A model generated the notes under the pieces. That model was not told where the DNA came from. It saw only the letters and a list, made by a program, of their open reading frames with translations, and searched no databases. Shown one piece after another: positions 1 through 12,707 of a stretch of DNA of 64,000 bases; position 1 is the first letter of the stretch, and each line of letters starts with the position of its first letter. The DNA is from Streptococcus xiaochunlingii (lineage in GTDB: Bacteria > Bacillota > Bacilli > Lactobacillales > Streptococcaceae): assembly GCF_006385805.1 (NCBI RefSeq), contig NZ_VFSG01000001.1, forward strand, positions 186,001-250,000. The letters are read 5' to 3'. Position numbers and translations under genes: made by a program.

Positions 1-2
1 AT

Positions 3-3000
3 GCAACTATCGAGAATGTCAAAGTAACAGGAAGTGTTGTCGGTAATAATGATGTAGCTGGTATTATCAATAAAATTGATGGTAGTGGAAAAGTAAGTAA
101 TGTTGCCTTTATTGGTAAACTTCACGCTGCAGGCAATAGAGGAGGCTATTTAGCTGGTATTCTTGGTGAAAACTGGAAGGGTGTTGTTGAAAAAGCTTAC
201 GTTGATGCTGAAATGACTGGTAATAAAGCAAAAGCTGCAGGTCTAGTCTATTCATCTCAAAATGGTGCTAATAACTACACGGTCGGTAAAGAAGGAGTCC
301 TTAGAAATTCAGTTGCTAAAGGTTCGATCGAACTGAAAGAAGCTGTTCAATCTGGTGGATTGCTGGGTACCAACTGGGCCTTGGGTACTATTGAAGACAA
401 CATCACTATGATGAAAGTCAAAACAGGTGAGATGGTATTTGGTCACTCAGATATTGATGCTGACGATTACTTCACCTATTCAAGAACCAAACGTAATTAT
501 AGTGTTGATGGCGTGAGTGAAGGTAAGAAATCCTTTAACAATTCACGTAAAATTCCAAGTATCTCACTGGCAGAAGCTGAGCAGAAAATTGTAGCAATGG
601 GAATCACTGCTGATAAATTTACTAGCAGCAAACCAATTGAAGACAAGCTTAATAACAGTCTAAACAAAGACGATCAGTACAAAGCAATTGATAGTTATGA
701 TGCAACTCGTGAGCTAGCTTACCGTAATATTGCAAAACTTCAACCTTTCTATAATAAAGAGTGGATTGTAGACCAAGGTAATAAATTAGCTGCAGGCAGT
801 CCTCTCTTGACTAAAGAAGTATTGTCTGTAACTGCTATGAAAGGCAATACCTTTGTGACGGAATTAGCTGATGCTGATCATATTATGATCCACTATGCAG
901 ATAAGACCAAAGATGTCTTCAGCATTTCACCGAAAGAGTCCAAGGTCAAACAAGTCAAAGAGTACAGTGTAGCGGAACTCGGTGAAGTAGTCTACACGCC
1001 GAATATGGTGGACAAAGACCGTAGTGATCTCATTGGTGCCATCGTAGGGAAATTAAGTCCTGTAGAATTACAATCAGATCCTATCTACACACATCTTGGT
1101 CGAACAGGGCCAAACAAAGTCAATGCTATTAAGAACCTTTACCTCGAAGAAAGTTTCCAAGAAGTCAAGGACAATCTGACTCACTTTGTCAAACAACTGG
1201 TTGAAAACCAAGACCATCAATTAAACACGGATGAGGCTGCCAAACGTTCTCTTATCAAGAAAGTTGATGACAACAAGGCCGCTGTTCTTTTGGGTCTCTC
1301 TTACCTCAACCGCTATTATGGAGTGAAGTTTGATGATGTCAATCTTAAGCAACTCATGTTGTTCAAGCCAGACTTCTATGGGAAGAATGTCGATGTTTTA
1401 GACCGCTTGATCGAAATTGGTTCAAAAGAAGACTACATCAAAGGGACTCGTACCCATGATGCTTTCCGAGAAGTAGTTGCTAAGCATACTCGCTCTGGAA
1501 ATCTCAATGATTTCTTGCAATACAACATGGAACTCTTCACAAAAGAGACAGACTTGAACGATTGGTTCATCAAAGCAACCAAAGACAATGTCTATATTGT
1601 CGAGCCTGAGACAACCAATCCAGCATTCGCATCTGCTAAGCATAGAGCCTATGAGGGCTTAAACAATGATGTTCACGGTAAAATGATCTTGCCACTCTTG
1701 AACTTAAAAGATGCCCATATGTTCTTGATTTCAACCTATAACACCATGGCCTATAGTTCCTTCGAGAAATATGGTAAGAACACGGAAGCAGAGCGGAATG
1801 CCTTCAAAGCTGAAATCGATAAGGTTGCGAAAGGACAACAGAATTACCTAGATTTTTGGTCACGTCTGGCAACGGATAAGGTTCGCAATCAACTCTTGAA
1901 GAGCAATAATATGGTGCCGACCCCTGTTCTTGATAACCAAAACTACAAGGGCATTAGTACAGATCGTTATGGCCATACTAACAGTGGTAAAGATGTGGCT
2001 CCAATCCGTGAATTGTATGGACCTACCGACCGTTACCATGCGACTGATTGGCGCATGGGAGCTGTAGCTCGCGTTTATGGAAATCCATATAAAGATGATT
2101 CTGTCTTCTTTATGGTGACGGATATGATTAGTGATTTTGGGGTATCTGCCTTTACCCACGAAACGACGCACGTCAATGACCGTATGGTCTACTTGGGTGG
2201 CTCAAGACACCGTGAAGGAACAGATCTTGAAGCCTTTGCTCAAGGAATGTTACAAACTCCGTCAGTATCCAATCCAAATGGGGAATACAAAGCCCTAGGT
2301 CTCAACATGGCTTATGAACGTCCAAATGATGGAAATCAATGGTATAACACCAATCCAAATGACCTTAAATCACGTGACGAAATTGATCGGTACATGAAGG
2401 GCTACAATGACACTCTTATGCTTCTGGATTATCTTGAAGGAGAAGCTGTCCTCAATAAAGAAAATCAAGATTTAAACAACGCTTGGTTCAAGAAAGTAGA
2501 CAAGCAGTACCGAGGAAATAATACCAAGAATCAATTCGATAAGGTTCGACCTTTAAGTGATGATGAAAAGACTATTCCTTTGCGTACAGTTGATGACTTA
2601 GTTACAAACAACTTCATGACCAACCGTGGTCCTGGAAATGGAGTATATAATCCATCTGACTTTGGTTCAGCCTATGTGACCGTACCAATGATGACAGGTA
2701 TCTATGGCGGAAATACCAGTGAAGGTGCTCCTGGCGCTATGTCCTTCAAACACAACACCTTCAGAATCTGGGGTTACTATGGCTACGAAAAAGGCTTCCT
2801 AAACTATGCTTCTAACATGCTAAAAGCTGAATCTAAAAAAGCTGGTAAAGATACACTAGGTGATGACTTCATCATTAACAAGATATCTGAAGGAAAATTT
2901 AACAATCTTGAAGATTGGAAGAAAGCTTACTTCAATGAAGTTGTGACAAGTGCCAAAAATGGAATTCAGGCTATTGACATCGATGGTAAAACCTACAATA

Positions 3001-3164
3001 GCTATGAAGACTTGAAACGTGCATTTGCTGAAGCAGTGGATAAAGATAAGGCTACTCTAAGTAACGGTTCTGTCAAATTTGACAATACTGTTTCACTGAA
3101 AGAAAAAGTCTTTAAGAAATTGCTACAACAAACAGACAGTTTCAAAACCTCTATTTTTAAATAG
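3..3164 (+). CDS. M26-family zinc metalloprotease (ZmpB/IgA1-protease type), 3' part only
   Basis: The reading frame is open from the third base of the window, so this is the C-terminal 1053 residues of a larger surface protease. The first 70 or so residues show glycine-rich GLUG-like repeats (for example the VAGIIN and GGYLAGILGEN stretches), which precede the catalytic part in this family. The zinc site is HETTH at about residue 719 of the fragment, with a candidate glutamate ligand about 20 residues on (TDLEAFAQ), the HExxH-E layout of peptidase family M26. In this family the sorting signal is near the N-terminus, so the absence of LPXTG at the C-terminus is expected. ZmpB, ZmpC and IgA1 protease share this C-terminal region; which one it is cannot be decided without the 5' part. 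A hairpin terminator follows directly. Confidence 0.9.
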   Translation, partial: ATIENVKVTGSVVGNNDVAGIINKIDGSGKVSNVAFIGKLHAAGNRGGYLAGILGENWKGVVEKAYVDAEMTGNKAKAAGLVYSSQNGANNYTVGKEGVLRNSVAKGSIELKEAVQSGGLLGTNWALGTIEDNITMMKVKTGEMVFGHSDIDADDYFTYSRTKRNYSVDGVSEGKKSFNNSRKIPSISLAEAEQKIVAMGITADKFTSSKPIEDKLNNSLNKDDQYKAIDSYDATRELAYRNIAKLQPFYNKEWIVDQGNKLAAGSPLLTKEVLSVTAMKGNTFVTELADADHIMIHYADKTKDVFSISPKESKVKQVKEYSVAELGEVVYTPNMVDKDRSDLIGAIVGKLSPVELQSDPIYTHLGRTGPNKVNAIKNLYLEESFQEVKDNLTHFVKQLVENQDHQLNTDEAAKRSLIKKVDDNKAAVLLGLSYLNRYYGVKFDDVNLKQLMLFKPDFYGKNVDVLDRLIEIGSKEDYIKGTRTHDAFREVVAKHTRSGNLNDFLQYNMELFTKETDLNDWFIKATKDNVYIVEPETTNPAFASAKHRAYEGLNNDVHGKMILPLLNLKDAHMFLISTYNTMAYSSFEKYGKNTEAERNAFKAEIDKVAKGQQNYLDFWSRLATDKVRNQLLKSNNMVPTPVLDNQNYKGISTDRYGHTNSGKDVAPIRELYGPTDRYHATDWRMGAVARVYGNPYKDDSVFFMVTDMISDFGVSAFTHETTHVNDRMVYLGGSRHREGTDLEAFAQGMLQTPSVSNPNGEYKALGLNMAYERPNDGNQWYNTNPNDLKSRDEIDRYMKGYNDTLMLLDYLEGEAVLNKENQDLNNAWFKKVDKQYRGNNTKNQFDKVRPLSDDEKTIPLRTVDDLVTNNFMTNRGPGNGVYNPSDFGSAYVTVPMMTGIYGGNTSEGAPGAMSFKHNTFRIWGYYGYEKGFLNYASNMLKAESKKAGKDTLGDDFIINKISEGKFNNLEDWKKAYFNEVVTSAKNGIQAIDIDGKTYNSYEDLKRAFAEAVDKDKATLSNGSVKFDNTVSLKEKVFKKLLQQTDSFKTSIFK

Positions 3165-3174
3165 GAAGAAAATG

Positions 3175-3203
3175 CTCATCTGCTCGTCAGGTGAGTTTTT
3201 TCT
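3175..3203 (+). terminator. Intrinsic terminator of the metalloprotease gene
   Basis: CTCATCTG pairs with CAGGTGAG (one G-T pair) across a 5-nt loop and is followed by six T. It starts 11 bases after the stop codon. Confidence 0.8.
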
Positions 3204-3374
3204 ATCCTTGGTAATAATGCTTCCTCTTCTGATAAAAATAATATAAATTTGTTTGAAATACAAAAATAGACAAAGTGTCTAAAGATAATGAGAATCTTTT
3301 GAACGCTAGTGGCAAGAGGAATTTTAAAAGTGGTGACAGAATTGCCGTAAAACGTTTTCTTTCTAAGCAAACAT

Positions 3375-3403
3375 TTGACTATTATATCTTTTAGGAGTAA
3401 ACT
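3375..3403 (+). promoter_or_regulatory. Probable promoter of the ATP synthase operon
   Basis: TTGACT at 3375-3380 and TAAACT at 3398-3403 are separated by 17 bp. The site lies 34 bp before the first gene of the operon, and a terminator closes the upstream gene, so the operon needs a promoter here. The -10 box matches only four of six positions. Confidence 0.5.
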
Positions 3404-3436
3404 AAGGGAGTAAAATTTATTTAAGGAGAATTCATC

Positions 3437-3637
3437 ATGAATTTAACATTTTTAGGTCTTTGTTTTGCCTGCTTCGGCGTGTCCATTGCTGAAGGATTGA
3501 TTATGAGTAATCTTTTTAAAGCTGCTTCTCGTCAACCAGAGATTATCGGTCAATTACGTAGCCTTTTGATCCTTGGGATTGCCTTCGTAGAAGGTACCTT
3601 CTTCGTAACCTTGGCCATGGCCTTCGTTATTAAATAG
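3437..3637 (+). CDS. atpE: ATP synthase subunit c (membrane rotor ring)
   Basis: A 66-residue double-helix hairpin protein that forms the proton-carrying ring of Fo. Two hydrophobic helices (about 3-25 and 41-65) flank the polar loop with RQP at 32-34. The proton-binding carboxylate is Glu52 in FVEGTFF. The length equals the short streptococcal form. An AAGGAG ribosome site lies 11 bases upstream. It heads the eight-gene operon; some streptococcal literature calls this gene atpC. Residues Gly20, Met23, Ala49 and Phe50, positions associated with optochin response in pneumococcus, are visible here. Confidence 0.97.
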   Translation: MNLTFLGLCFACFGVSIAEGLIMSNLFKAASRQPEIIGQLRSLLILGIAFVEGTFFVTLAMAFVIK

Positions 3638-3669
3638 ACTTCTCTATTTAGGAAAGGAGGTGTCAAACC

Positions 3670-4386
3670 TTGGAAGAAAGTGTGAATCCAACTCTAAATA
3701 TTGGACCAGTATCCTTTGATTTGACCCTACTTGCCATGTCTCTTGTAACCGTTTTGATGGTCTTTGCTTTTGTCTATTGGGCAAGTCGCAAAATGACCCT
3801 CCGTCCCAAGGGCAAACAAAATGCTCTTGAGATGATCTATGATTTTGTCATTAGCTTTACCAAGGGAAACATTGGAGAGCATTATATGAAGAATTATTCT
3901 TTATTCTTGTTTTCTCTTTTTATGTTTATTTTGGTAGCCAATAATATTGGCTTAATGGCAAAAGTTCAAACAACAAATGGTTATAACTTGTGGACTTCCC
4001 CAACGGCTAACCTCGGCTATGACTTATCTCTCTCCTTTATGATCACCTTGATCGCACATATAGAAGGGGTTCGTCGTCGAGGCTTTAAGGAATATTTGAA
4101 GGCTTTTGCAACACCAGGTTTTATGACCCCAATGAACCTCCTAGAAGAGGTGACCAATTTTGCTTCCTTAGCAATTCGGATCTACGGGAATATTTTTGCC
4201 GGTGAAGTATTGGCAGGCTTGCTCTTAGCCTTGTCTCAACAAGCCTTTTATTGGTATCCAGCAGCCTTTATCGGAAGCATGTTATGGACAGCCTTTTCGA
4301 TTTTCATTTCATGTATCCAGGCCTATGTATTTACCATGTTGTCATCCATGTACATAGGTAAAAAAATAAACGGTGAGGAAGAGTAA
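3670..4386 (+). CDS. atpB: ATP synthase subunit a (Fo proton channel)
   Basis: A 238-residue polytopic membrane protein forming the Fo proton half-channels against the c-ring. The start is TTG at 3670, supported by AAAGGAGG eight bases upstream and by the family N-terminus (MEES). The essential arginine is Arg170 in [13 protein letters not shown]. Trp206 (LWTAFS) corresponds to the pneumococcal residue altered in some optochin-resistant strains. The gene sits 32 bp after atpE and 15 bp before atpF. Confidence 0.97.
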   Translation: MEESVNPTLNIGPVSFDLTLLAMSLVTVLMVFAFVYWASRKMTLRPKGKQNALEMIYDFVISFTKGNIGEHYMKNYSLFLFSLFMFILVANNIGLMAKVQTTNGYNLWTSPTANLGYDLSLSFMITLIAHIEGVRRRGFKEYLKAFATPGFMTPMNLLEEVTNFASLAIRIYGNIFAGEVLAGLLLALSQQAFYWYPAAFIGSMLWTAFSIFISCIQAYVFTMLSSMYIGKKINGEEE

Positions 4387-4401
4387 GTAGAGGAGTAGAA
4401 G

Positions 4402-4896
4402 ATGGATTTAACAATTGGTACCATTATTGGTGACTTTATACTGATCGCTGGTTCCTTCCTCTTATTAATCTTTTTAGTAAAGAAATTTGCTTGGGGCAAT
4501 ATTACTAGTATTTTGGATGCGCGTGCTGAAAAAATCACCAACGATATTGACGAAGCAGAGGCGGCCCGTAAAAAGGCTGAGGAACTAGCTGCAAAACGCG
4601 AAGCAGAGTTGGCAGGTAGTCGTCAAGAAGCTACAACGATTCTTGAAACGGCTAAGGAAACAGCCGAAAAAAATAAGGCTCATATTCTCAGTGAAGCTAA
4701 CCAAGAAGCCCTTCGCTTGAAAGAAAAAGCGCAATTAGAAATTTCGCAAAATAAAGAAGAAGCGATGAACAGTATCAAGGGGGATGTCGCAGATCTAACC
4801 GTTAACTTAGCAGGTAGATTGCTAAGCCAACAATTGGACTCTGAAGGCCATCGCCAACTGATTGATCGCTACCTGAATGAATTAGGAGATGCCTAA
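4402..4896 (+). CDS. atpF: ATP synthase subunit b (peripheral stalk)
   Basis: A 164-residue protein with one N-terminal membrane helix (about 5-27) followed by a long charged, alanine-rich coiled coil, the dimeric stator that ties Fo to F1 through delta. AGGAG precedes the ATG by 6 bases. Its stop codon overlaps the start of atpH by one base (TAATG), indicating coupled translation. Confidence 0.96.
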   Translation: MDLTIGTIIGDFILIAGSFLLLIFLVKKFAWGNITSILDARAEKITNDIDEAEAARKKAEELAAKREAELAGSRQEATTILETAKETAEKNKAHILSEANQEALRLKEKAQLEISQNKEEAMNSIKGDVADLTVNLAGRLLSQQLDSEGHRQLIDRYLNELGDA

Positions 4897-5432
4897 TGGA
4901 CAAAAAGCAATTAATGGTAATTGAGAAATATTCCCAGCCTTTTGTTCAATTGGTATTTGAAAAAAATCAGCAAGATGACGTTTATGAAAAATTAAGTCAA
5001 ATAAAGGCTGTTTTTGAGGAAACAGGCCTTGCTGCATTTTTAGCTCATATCGGTGTAGAGGATGAAGAGAAGGCGAAGAGTCTGCGACTTTTCCAAAACT
5101 CGGATTCAGCATTACTAGACCATTTGATTGAAGTGGTTATTCTCAATCATCGTGAAGCCTTATTTTATGATATTGTCAGAGTTAGTATGGAGCAAATTCA
5201 ACAGGTGAGCAACTGTTTCGAAGTAACCGTTTCTTCGGTTGCAGGACTCGATCAGGCTCAAAAAGAAAAGTTGATCCCTATTATTGAAAAGAAGTTTGGC
5301 ATCCAAGTTCGTTCTCTGAAAGAAAAATTGGATCCAGATTTGATTGGTGGTTTTGTGGTTTCAGCAAATCACAAGACGCTTGATACCAGTCTAAAACGTC
5401 AATTGCAAGTCATAAAAGCAAATTTGAAATAG
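4896..5432 (+). CDS. atpH: ATP synthase subunit delta (stator)
   Basis: A 178-residue soluble subunit that links the b dimer to the top of the alpha3-beta3 head. Recognisable by the C-terminal signature PDLIGGFVV followed by the short basic tail, and by its place between b and alpha. Its start overlaps the atpF stop codon by one base. The N-terminal half is less conserved, as usual for this family. Confidence 0.95.
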   Translation: MDKKQLMVIEKYSQPFVQLVFEKNQQDDVYEKLSQIKAVFEETGLAAFLAHIGVEDEEKAKSLRLFQNSDSALLDHLIEVVILNHREALFYDIVRVSMEQIQQVSNCFEVTVSSVAGLDQAQKEKLIPIIEKKFGIQVRSLKEKLDPDLIGGFVVSANHKTLDTSLKRQLQVIKANLK

Positions 5433-5444
5433 AAAGTGGTGTGA

Positions 5445-6953
<1,509 letters not shown>

Positions 6954-6968
6954 AAATAGGAGTGGCAG

Positions 6969-7850
6969 ATGGCAGTTTCTTTAAATGATATCAAAAATAA
7001 AATTGCATCGACAAAGAATACCAGTCAAATTACAAATGCTATGCAGATGGTATCTGCTGCCAAACTTGGGAAGTCTGAGCAAGCTGCCAAGGACTTCCAA
7101 ATTTACGCATCTAAAGTTCGTAAACTATTGACAGACCTCTTACATGGACACGAGGCTGAGAATGCTAAGTACCATCCATTTTTAAAGAGTCGTCCTGTCA
7201 AAAAGTCTGCTTATATTGTTATCACTTCTGACCGTGGACTAGTGGGAGGCTATAACGCCTCTATCCTCAAGTCAGTCATGGAATTGAAGGAAGAATACCA
7301 TCCAACGGGTGAGGATTTTGAAGTCATCTGTATTGGAAGTATTGGGGCAGATTTCTTTAGAGCAAGAGGCATCCAGCCGGTTTATGAACTACGTGGTCTA
7401 GCTGATCAACCAAGCTTTGATGAAGTGCGGAAGATCATCAATAAGACAGTCCAAATGTATCAAAATGAATTGTTTGATGAATTGTATGTCTGTTATAATC
7501 ACCACGTCAACAGTTTGACCAGTCAATTGCGGGTAGAGCAAATGCTTCCGATCATTGACTTGGACCCCAATGAAGCGGATGAAGATTATATCTTGAATCT
7601 GGAGTTGGAATCAGACCGCGATGCGATTTTGGATCAATTGCTTCCACAGTTTGCGGAAAGTATGATTTATGGAGCCATCATTGATGCTAAAACAGCTGAA
7701 AATGCTGCCGGTATGATGGCCATGCAAACCGCAACAGACAATGCCAAGAAGGTAATTGATGAATTGACCATTCAATACAACCGTGCTCGTCAGGCAACCA
7801 TTACGCAAGAAATTACGGAAATTGTTGCAGGAGCGAGTGCGCTTGAGTAG
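6969..7850 (+). CDS. atpG: ATP synthase subunit gamma (central shaft)
   Basis: A 293-residue subunit whose N- and C-terminal helices form the rotating coiled coil inside alpha3-beta3. The N-terminal motif ([16 protein letters not shown]) and the C-terminal motif ([20 protein letters not shown]) are intact. Preceded by ATAGGAGTGG. It is followed by 88 non-coding bases before atpD, the widest gap in the operon, which contain a perfect 8-bp inverted repeat. Confidence 0.97.
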   Translation: MAVSLNDIKNKIASTKNTSQITNAMQMVSAAKLGKSEQAAKDFQIYASKVRKLLTDLLHGHEAENAKYHPFLKSRPVKKSAYIVITSDRGLVGGYNASILKSVMELKEEYHPTGEDFEVICIGSIGADFFRARGIQPVYELRGLADQPSFDEVRKIINKTVQMYQNELFDELYVCYNHHVNSLTSQLRVEQMLPIIDLDPNEADEDYILNLELESDRDAILDQLLPQFAESMIYGAIIDAKTAENAAGMMAMQTATDNAKKVIDELTIQYNRARQATITQEITEIVAGASALE

Positions 7851-7882
7851 TTGATTCGATGCACATTTTAACAATACAAACA

Positions 7883-7912
7883 TAAGCTTGATGGTATGTA
7901 TTCACAAGCTTA
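7883..7912 (+). repeat. Perfect inverted repeat in the atpG-atpD gap
   Basis: TAAGCTTG at 7883-7890 pairs with CAAGCTTA at 7905-7912 across 14 bases. There is no T-run behind it, so it is not a standard intrinsic terminator. It could act as an mRNA processing or stability element ahead of the beta-subunit message; that role is inferred. Confidence 0.6.
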
Positions 7913-7929
7913 GAAACTTAATAGAATAG

Positions 7930-9345
<1,416 letters not shown>

Positions 9346-9358
9346 GAAGAGGTGAAAG

Positions 9359-9778
9359 ATGAGTCAGATGAACGTCCAAATCGTTACACCGGATGGACTG
9401 GTTTATGATCATCATGCCGCATTTGTATCTGTCAAGACAATTGATGGTGAATTAGGGATTTTACCTCGTCATATCAATACCATTGCGGTTTTGGCTGTAG
9501 ACCAAGTCAAGGTCCGTCGAGTCGATGACGAAAAACACATTGATTGGATCGCCGTGAATGGTGGGATTATCGAAGTGGCAGATAATGTCATTACCATCGT
9601 AGCGGATTCGGCGGAACGCGCTCGGGACATTGATGTTAGCCGGGCTGAGCGTGCAAAAATGCGTGCTGAAAAAGCCCTTGAAGAAGCCAAAGATCAACAT
9701 TCTGTTGATATGGAGCGTCGTGCAAAAATTGCCCTTCAACGCGCTATTAACCGGATTAATGTCGGAAATCGATTATAA
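9359..9778 (+). CDS. atpC: ATP synthase subunit epsilon
   Basis: A 139-residue F1 subunit with an N-terminal beta-sandwich (GELGILPRH motif near 30) and a C-terminal pair of alanine- and charge-rich helices (about 90-135) that can inhibit rotation. Preceded by AGAGGTG. Last gene of the operon, followed at once by a strong terminator. Some streptococcal papers name it differently because the operon letters do not follow gene order. Confidence 0.96.
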   Translation: MSQMNVQIVTPDGLVYDHHAAFVSVKTIDGELGILPRHINTIAVLAVDQVKVRRVDDEKHIDWIAVNGGIIEVADNVITIVADSAERARDIDVSRAERAKMRAEKALEEAKDQHSVDMERRAKIALQRAINRINVGNRL

Positions 9779-9785
9779 ATACAAA

Positions 9786-9815
9786 AAGAAGTTGATTGGA
9801 TCGACTTCTTTTTTT
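9786..9815 (+). terminator. Terminator of the ATP synthase operon
   Basis: AAGAAGTTGAT pairs with ATCGACTTCTT (one G-T pair) across a 3-base loop, followed by a run of T. Confidence 0.9.
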
Positions 9816-9850
9816 CGCATCTTAAGAATATGAAAGGAAACTTTGTCTTA

Positions 9851-9859
9851 TGGTATAAT
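9851..9859 (+). promoter_or_regulatory. Extended -10 promoter for the DUF1146 gene
   Basis: TGGTATAAT is a consensus extended -10 (TGn + TATAAT). It ends only six bases before the ATG at 9866, so transcription would begin at or near the start codon. Confidence 0.65.
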
Positions 9860-9865
9860 AGAGGT

Positions 9866-10096
9866 ATGATTCAAATGATTTTTACTTTTTGCAGCCACTT
9901 ATTGTTTATTTCCTTTGCCTACCACCTTCTTTCAACGGTGGTTCAGTGGGAGCGTTTTTTAAAGGTAACTGCCGAAACAGCTGTGAAAATTCGACTTCTT
10001 ATTTTATTGATCAGCATTAGTGTAGGATATTTAACTAGTAGCTTCTTTATCAGTATTTACGAATTCAGTCGGCAACTGTTTAACGGGAACTTTTAG
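9866..10096 (+). CDS. DUF1146 family small membrane protein
   Basis: A 76-residue protein with two hydrophobic segments (about 3-25 and 45-65) separated by VQWERFLK, the pattern of the DUF1146 family often found just downstream of the ATP synthase operon in Firmicutes. Its function is unknown. An ATG further upstream at 9830 lies before the promoter's likely transcription start and is rejected. Two starts remain: 9866 (nearly leaderless) or 9875 (ATG, nine bases after GAGGT). It precedes murA by 66 bp. Confidence 0.75.
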   Translation: MIQMIFTFCSHLLFISFAYHLLSTVVQWERFLKVTAETAVKIRLLILLISISVGYLTSSFFISIYEFSRQLFNGNF

Positions 10097-10116
10097 ATTC
10101 TTTTTTGATGAATTTA

Positions 10117-10125
10117 TGGTATGAT
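10117..10125 (+). promoter_or_regulatory. Extended -10 promoter for murA
   Basis: TGGTATGAT 38 bp before the murA start; same architecture as the preceding promoter, without a good -35 box. Confidence 0.5.
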
Positions 10126-10162
10126 AGTAGTCGTGACTGAATGAAATGGAGTAATAACGAGT

Positions 10163-11446
10163 ATGGACAAAATTATTGTAAATGGTGGTCAAAATCGCCT
10201 AGTTGGAACTGTGAAAATCGAAGGAGCAAAGAATGCAGTTCTTCCTCTTTTAGCAGCAACTGTTTTGGCCAGTGAAGGAACAACAACTTTGACCAATGTT
10301 CCTGTTTTATCTGATGTCTTTACAATGAACAATGTCGTTCGTGGCTTGAACACACAAGTTACGTTTGATGAAGAAACCAATACAGTAGTCGTTGATGCGT
10401 CGCAACCATTAACAGAAGAAGCGCCTTACAAATATGTCAGCAAGATGCGAGCTTCGATCGTCGTTCTAGGTCCTGTCTTGGCTCGAAATGGTCATGCTAA
10501 AGTTTCCATGCCGGGTGGCTGTACCATTGGAAGTCGTCCGATTGATCTCCACCTTAAAGGTCTGGAAGCCATGGGAGCGAAAATCACCCAAACGGCTGGT
10601 TACATTGAAGCAAAAGCAGATCGTCTTCGAGGAGCTCATATCTACATGGATTTCCCATCCGTAGGTGCCACCCAAAATATCATGATGGCAGCAACCTTGG
10701 CAGATGGAACGACGGTTATCGAGAATGCAGCTCGCGAACCTGAGATCGTGGACTTGGCCTCTCTGTTGAATAAGATGGGTGCTAAGGTACGTGGAGCAGG
10801 TACAGAAACCTTGACAATTGTTGGAGTGGATCGTTTGCATGGAGCAGTTCACAATGTCGTTCAAGACCGAATTGAGGCAGGAACCTTCATGGTTGGTGCA
10901 GCCATGACAGGTGGAGACGTTTTAATCGAGGATGCTATTTGGGAACACAACCGCCCTCTTCTTTCTAAGATGCAAGAAATGGGCGTTGAGGTAACGGAAG
11001 AAGAGAATGGCATTCGCATTCGCTCAGATGTTTCTAAATTGAAGCCAGTGACGGTGAAAACCTTACCTTATCCAGGCTTCCCTACAGATATGCAAGCCCA
11101 ATTTACTGCTTTGATGGCCATGGCTTCTGGTGAATCGACCATGATTGAAACGGTATTTGAAAATCGTTTCCAACACTTGGAAGAAATGCGTCGGATGGGC
11201 TTACACTCAGATATTATGAGAGATACAGCCCGTATCCAAGGTGGAGCTAGCTTACAAGGGGCTGAAGTAATGTCGACAGACTTGCGTGCTAGTGCGACCT
11301 TGATTTTAATGGGGCTTGTGGCTGAGGGAGAAACCAAAGTGAGCAAGTTAACCCACCTCGACCGTGGATATTTTAAATTCCATGAGAAATTGGTGGCTCT
11401 TGGAGCAGATGTACGTCGTGTGAAGGAAGATGATGATGAAAACTAA
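10163..11446 (+). CDS. murA: UDP-N-acetylglucosamine 1-carboxyvinyltransferase (MurA)
   Basis: A 427-residue cytoplasmic enzyme that transfers enolpyruvate from PEP to UDP-GlcNAc, the first committed step of peptidoglycan synthesis and the target of fosfomycin. The catalytic Cys120 is in [10 protein letters not shown]; the N-terminal [15 protein letters not shown] motif is intact. Low-GC Gram-positives carry two paralogues; this one is coupled to epuA-endA, as murA1 is in pneumococcus. The 3' end overlaps epuA. Confidence 0.95.
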   Translation: MDKIIVNGGQNRLVGTVKIEGAKNAVLPLLAATVLASEGTTTLTNVPVLSDVFTMNNVVRGLNTQVTFDEETNTVVVDASQPLTEEAPYKYVSKMRASIVVLGPVLARNGHAKVSMPGGCTIGSRPIDLHLKGLEAMGAKITQTAGYIEAKADRLRGAHIYMDFPSVGATQNIMMAATLADGTTVIENAAREPEIVDLASLLNKMGAKVRGAGTETLTIVGVDRLHGAVHNVVQDRIEAGTFMVGAAMTGGDVLIEDAIWEHNRPLLSKMQEMGVEVTEEENGIRIRSDVSKLKPVTVKTLPYPGFPTDMQAQFTALMAMASGESTMIETVFENRFQHLEEMRRMGLHSDIMRDTARIQGGASLQGAEVMSTDLRASATLILMGLVAEGETKVSKLTHLDRGYFKFHEKLVALGADVRRVKEDDDEN

Positions 11447-11624
11447 ATTAAAAGCAATCGGAAAACAATTGGGGATCGTTCTATTGGTTCTTACTATCTT
11501 AGCGATTGTTTTCGCCCTTGGCTTGGTCATTGGATATGGTGTCATTGGCAATGGAAAGGATCCTTGGTCCATTCTCTCGCCAGATACCTGGAAGGAAATC
11601 ATTCAGAAATTTTCAGGTAAGTAA
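11436..11624 (+). CDS. epuA: EpuA family small membrane protein
   Basis: A 62-residue protein with one membrane helix (about 12-34) and a short extracellular tail containing [13 protein letters not shown]. This is the epuA gene that precedes endA in pneumococcus (in databases sometimes labelled RNA polymerase subunit beta, which the sequence does not support). Three ATG codons follow each other at 11430, 11433 and 11436; AAGGAAG ends at 11429, so only the third has usable spacing. It overlaps the end of murA, indicating translational coupling. Confidence 0.8.
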   Translation: MKTKLKAIGKQLGIVLLVLTILAIVFALGLVIGYGVIGNGKDPWSILSPDTWKEIIQKFSGK

Positions 11625-11653
11625 CTATTTATCAAAAAGAGGAGCTTGAGATC

Positions 11654-12541
11654 GTGATCCCAGGCTCTTTCCATTCAGTAGAAACAGAGGAAACCAGTGT
11701 GGCAAACAATCAAAAGAAACCACTTAAAATGAAAAAATCAGGACAAACTCTACTTGGCTTGGTGGTGGCAGCGGCCCTCTCCATCGGTGGCTATTACTTT
11801 AGTCAACCCCAGCCAGTCGCAAGTCACTCTCAGGTTCAAACGGTTGTGACTTCGAGTCAAGAAGCAACACCGAGTAAGGAACTAGCGGAGAGTGTTCTGA
11901 CAGATAGTGTTCGAGCTAAACTAGGAAAGAACATTCAATGGAACGAAGCGGGCGCTTTTATCATTAATCAAAATAAAACCAATCTGGATGCTGATGTTGC
12001 TAGTCTCCCTTATGCAGATACCAAGACAAAGACTGTAAAAGGGCGAGAGATTCCAACAGTTGCCAACGCTTTGATGACCAAGGCGACTCGTCAATACCAA
12101 AAGAGAGAACAGACGGATGTAGATTGGGCCCCCGCTGGCTGGCACCAAGTAACCAATTTAGCTGGAGAATATGACCATGCAGTTGATCGGGGCCATCTTC
12201 TCGGCTATGCCTTGATTGGCAACTTAGATGGGTTTGATGCCTCGATGACGAATCCTAAAAATATTGCGGTTCAAACAGCTTGGGCCAATCAAGCGCGTGA
12301 TAGTTTTTCAACGGGACAAAATTACTATGAAACCCTTGTTCGGAAGGCCTTAGATAAAAATAAGCGGGTCCGTTATCGGGTGACTCTCAACTATGCTTCA
12401 GATGAAGATTTGGTACCAGTTGGCAGTCAAATTGAAGCAAAATCGAGTGATGGCAGTCTAGAGTTTAACGTTTTTGTTCCAAATGTCCAGAGTGGGATTA
12501 GTTTGGATTATCGTACTGGAAAAGTAACAGTGCATCGCTAA
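11654..12541 (+). CDS. endA: DNA-entry nuclease EndA
   Basis: A membrane-anchored DNA/RNA non-specific endonuclease (beta-beta-alpha metal family). In pneumococcus it degrades one strand of incoming DNA during transformation and also attacks neutrophil extracellular traps. The catalytic DRGH motif is at 178-181 ([14 protein letters not shown]), followed by the conserved [16 protein letters not shown] membrane anchor lies near residues 30-50. The start is uncertain: GTG 11654 has AAAGAGGAG ten bases upstream, GTG 11699 has AGAGGA eight bases upstream, and ATG 11729 aligns with the pneumococcal start but has no good ribosome site. Third gene of murA-epuA-endA. Confidence 0.9.
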   Translation: MIPGSFHSVETEETSVANNQKKPLKMKKSGQTLLGLVVAAALSIGGYYFSQPQPVASHSQVQTVVTSSQEATPSKELAESVLTDSVRAKLGKNIQWNEAGAFIINQNKTNLDADVASLPYADTKTKTVKGREIPTVANALMTKATRQYQKREQTDVDWAPAGWHQVTNLAGEYDHAVDRGHLLGYALIGNLDGFDASMTNPKNIAVQTAWANQARDSFSTGQNYYETLVRKALDKNKRVRYRVTLNYASDEDLVPVGSQIEAKSSDGSLEFNVFVPNVQSGISLDYRTGKVTVHR

Positions 12542-12567
12542 GCTGCGTATAAAAGAAGAAGCAGGAT

Positions 12568-12609
12568 GAAAAGGATTCGGTTGGCTTTGCTGTCAACTGG
12601 ATCTTTTTC
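12568..12609 (+). terminator. Hairpin after endA, probable terminator
   Basis: GAAAAGGAT pairs with ATCTTTTTC with an inner GGTTG/CAACT stem. The T-tract is partly inside the stem and interrupted by C, so efficiency is uncertain. Confidence 0.5.
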
Positions 12610-12648
12610 CTTTCATGACGTCACCCTTTAGCTTATTTTAAGAAAACT

Positions 12649-12686
12649 GAGGTAAAATAACCTCTTCTAGACCTAAACAAAGGTCT
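12649..12686 (+). promoter_or_regulatory. Promoter region with two dyads before the matrixin-like gene
   Basis: TAAAAT at 12653-12658 is a plausible -10 and sits inside an inverted repeat GAGGT/ACCTC (12649-12653 / 12660-12664). A second dyad AGACCT/AGGTCT (12669-12674 / 12681-12686) lies just before the ribosome site. The -35 is poor. Confidence 0.4.
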
Positions 12687-12707
12687 TCCTAAGGAAAGGA
12701 GGAACTT

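Noticed and set aside
3176..3370. 64-codon minus-strand ORF behind the metalloprotease
   Set aside because: Covers the terminator and AT-rich spacer, no ribosome site and a low-complexity product.
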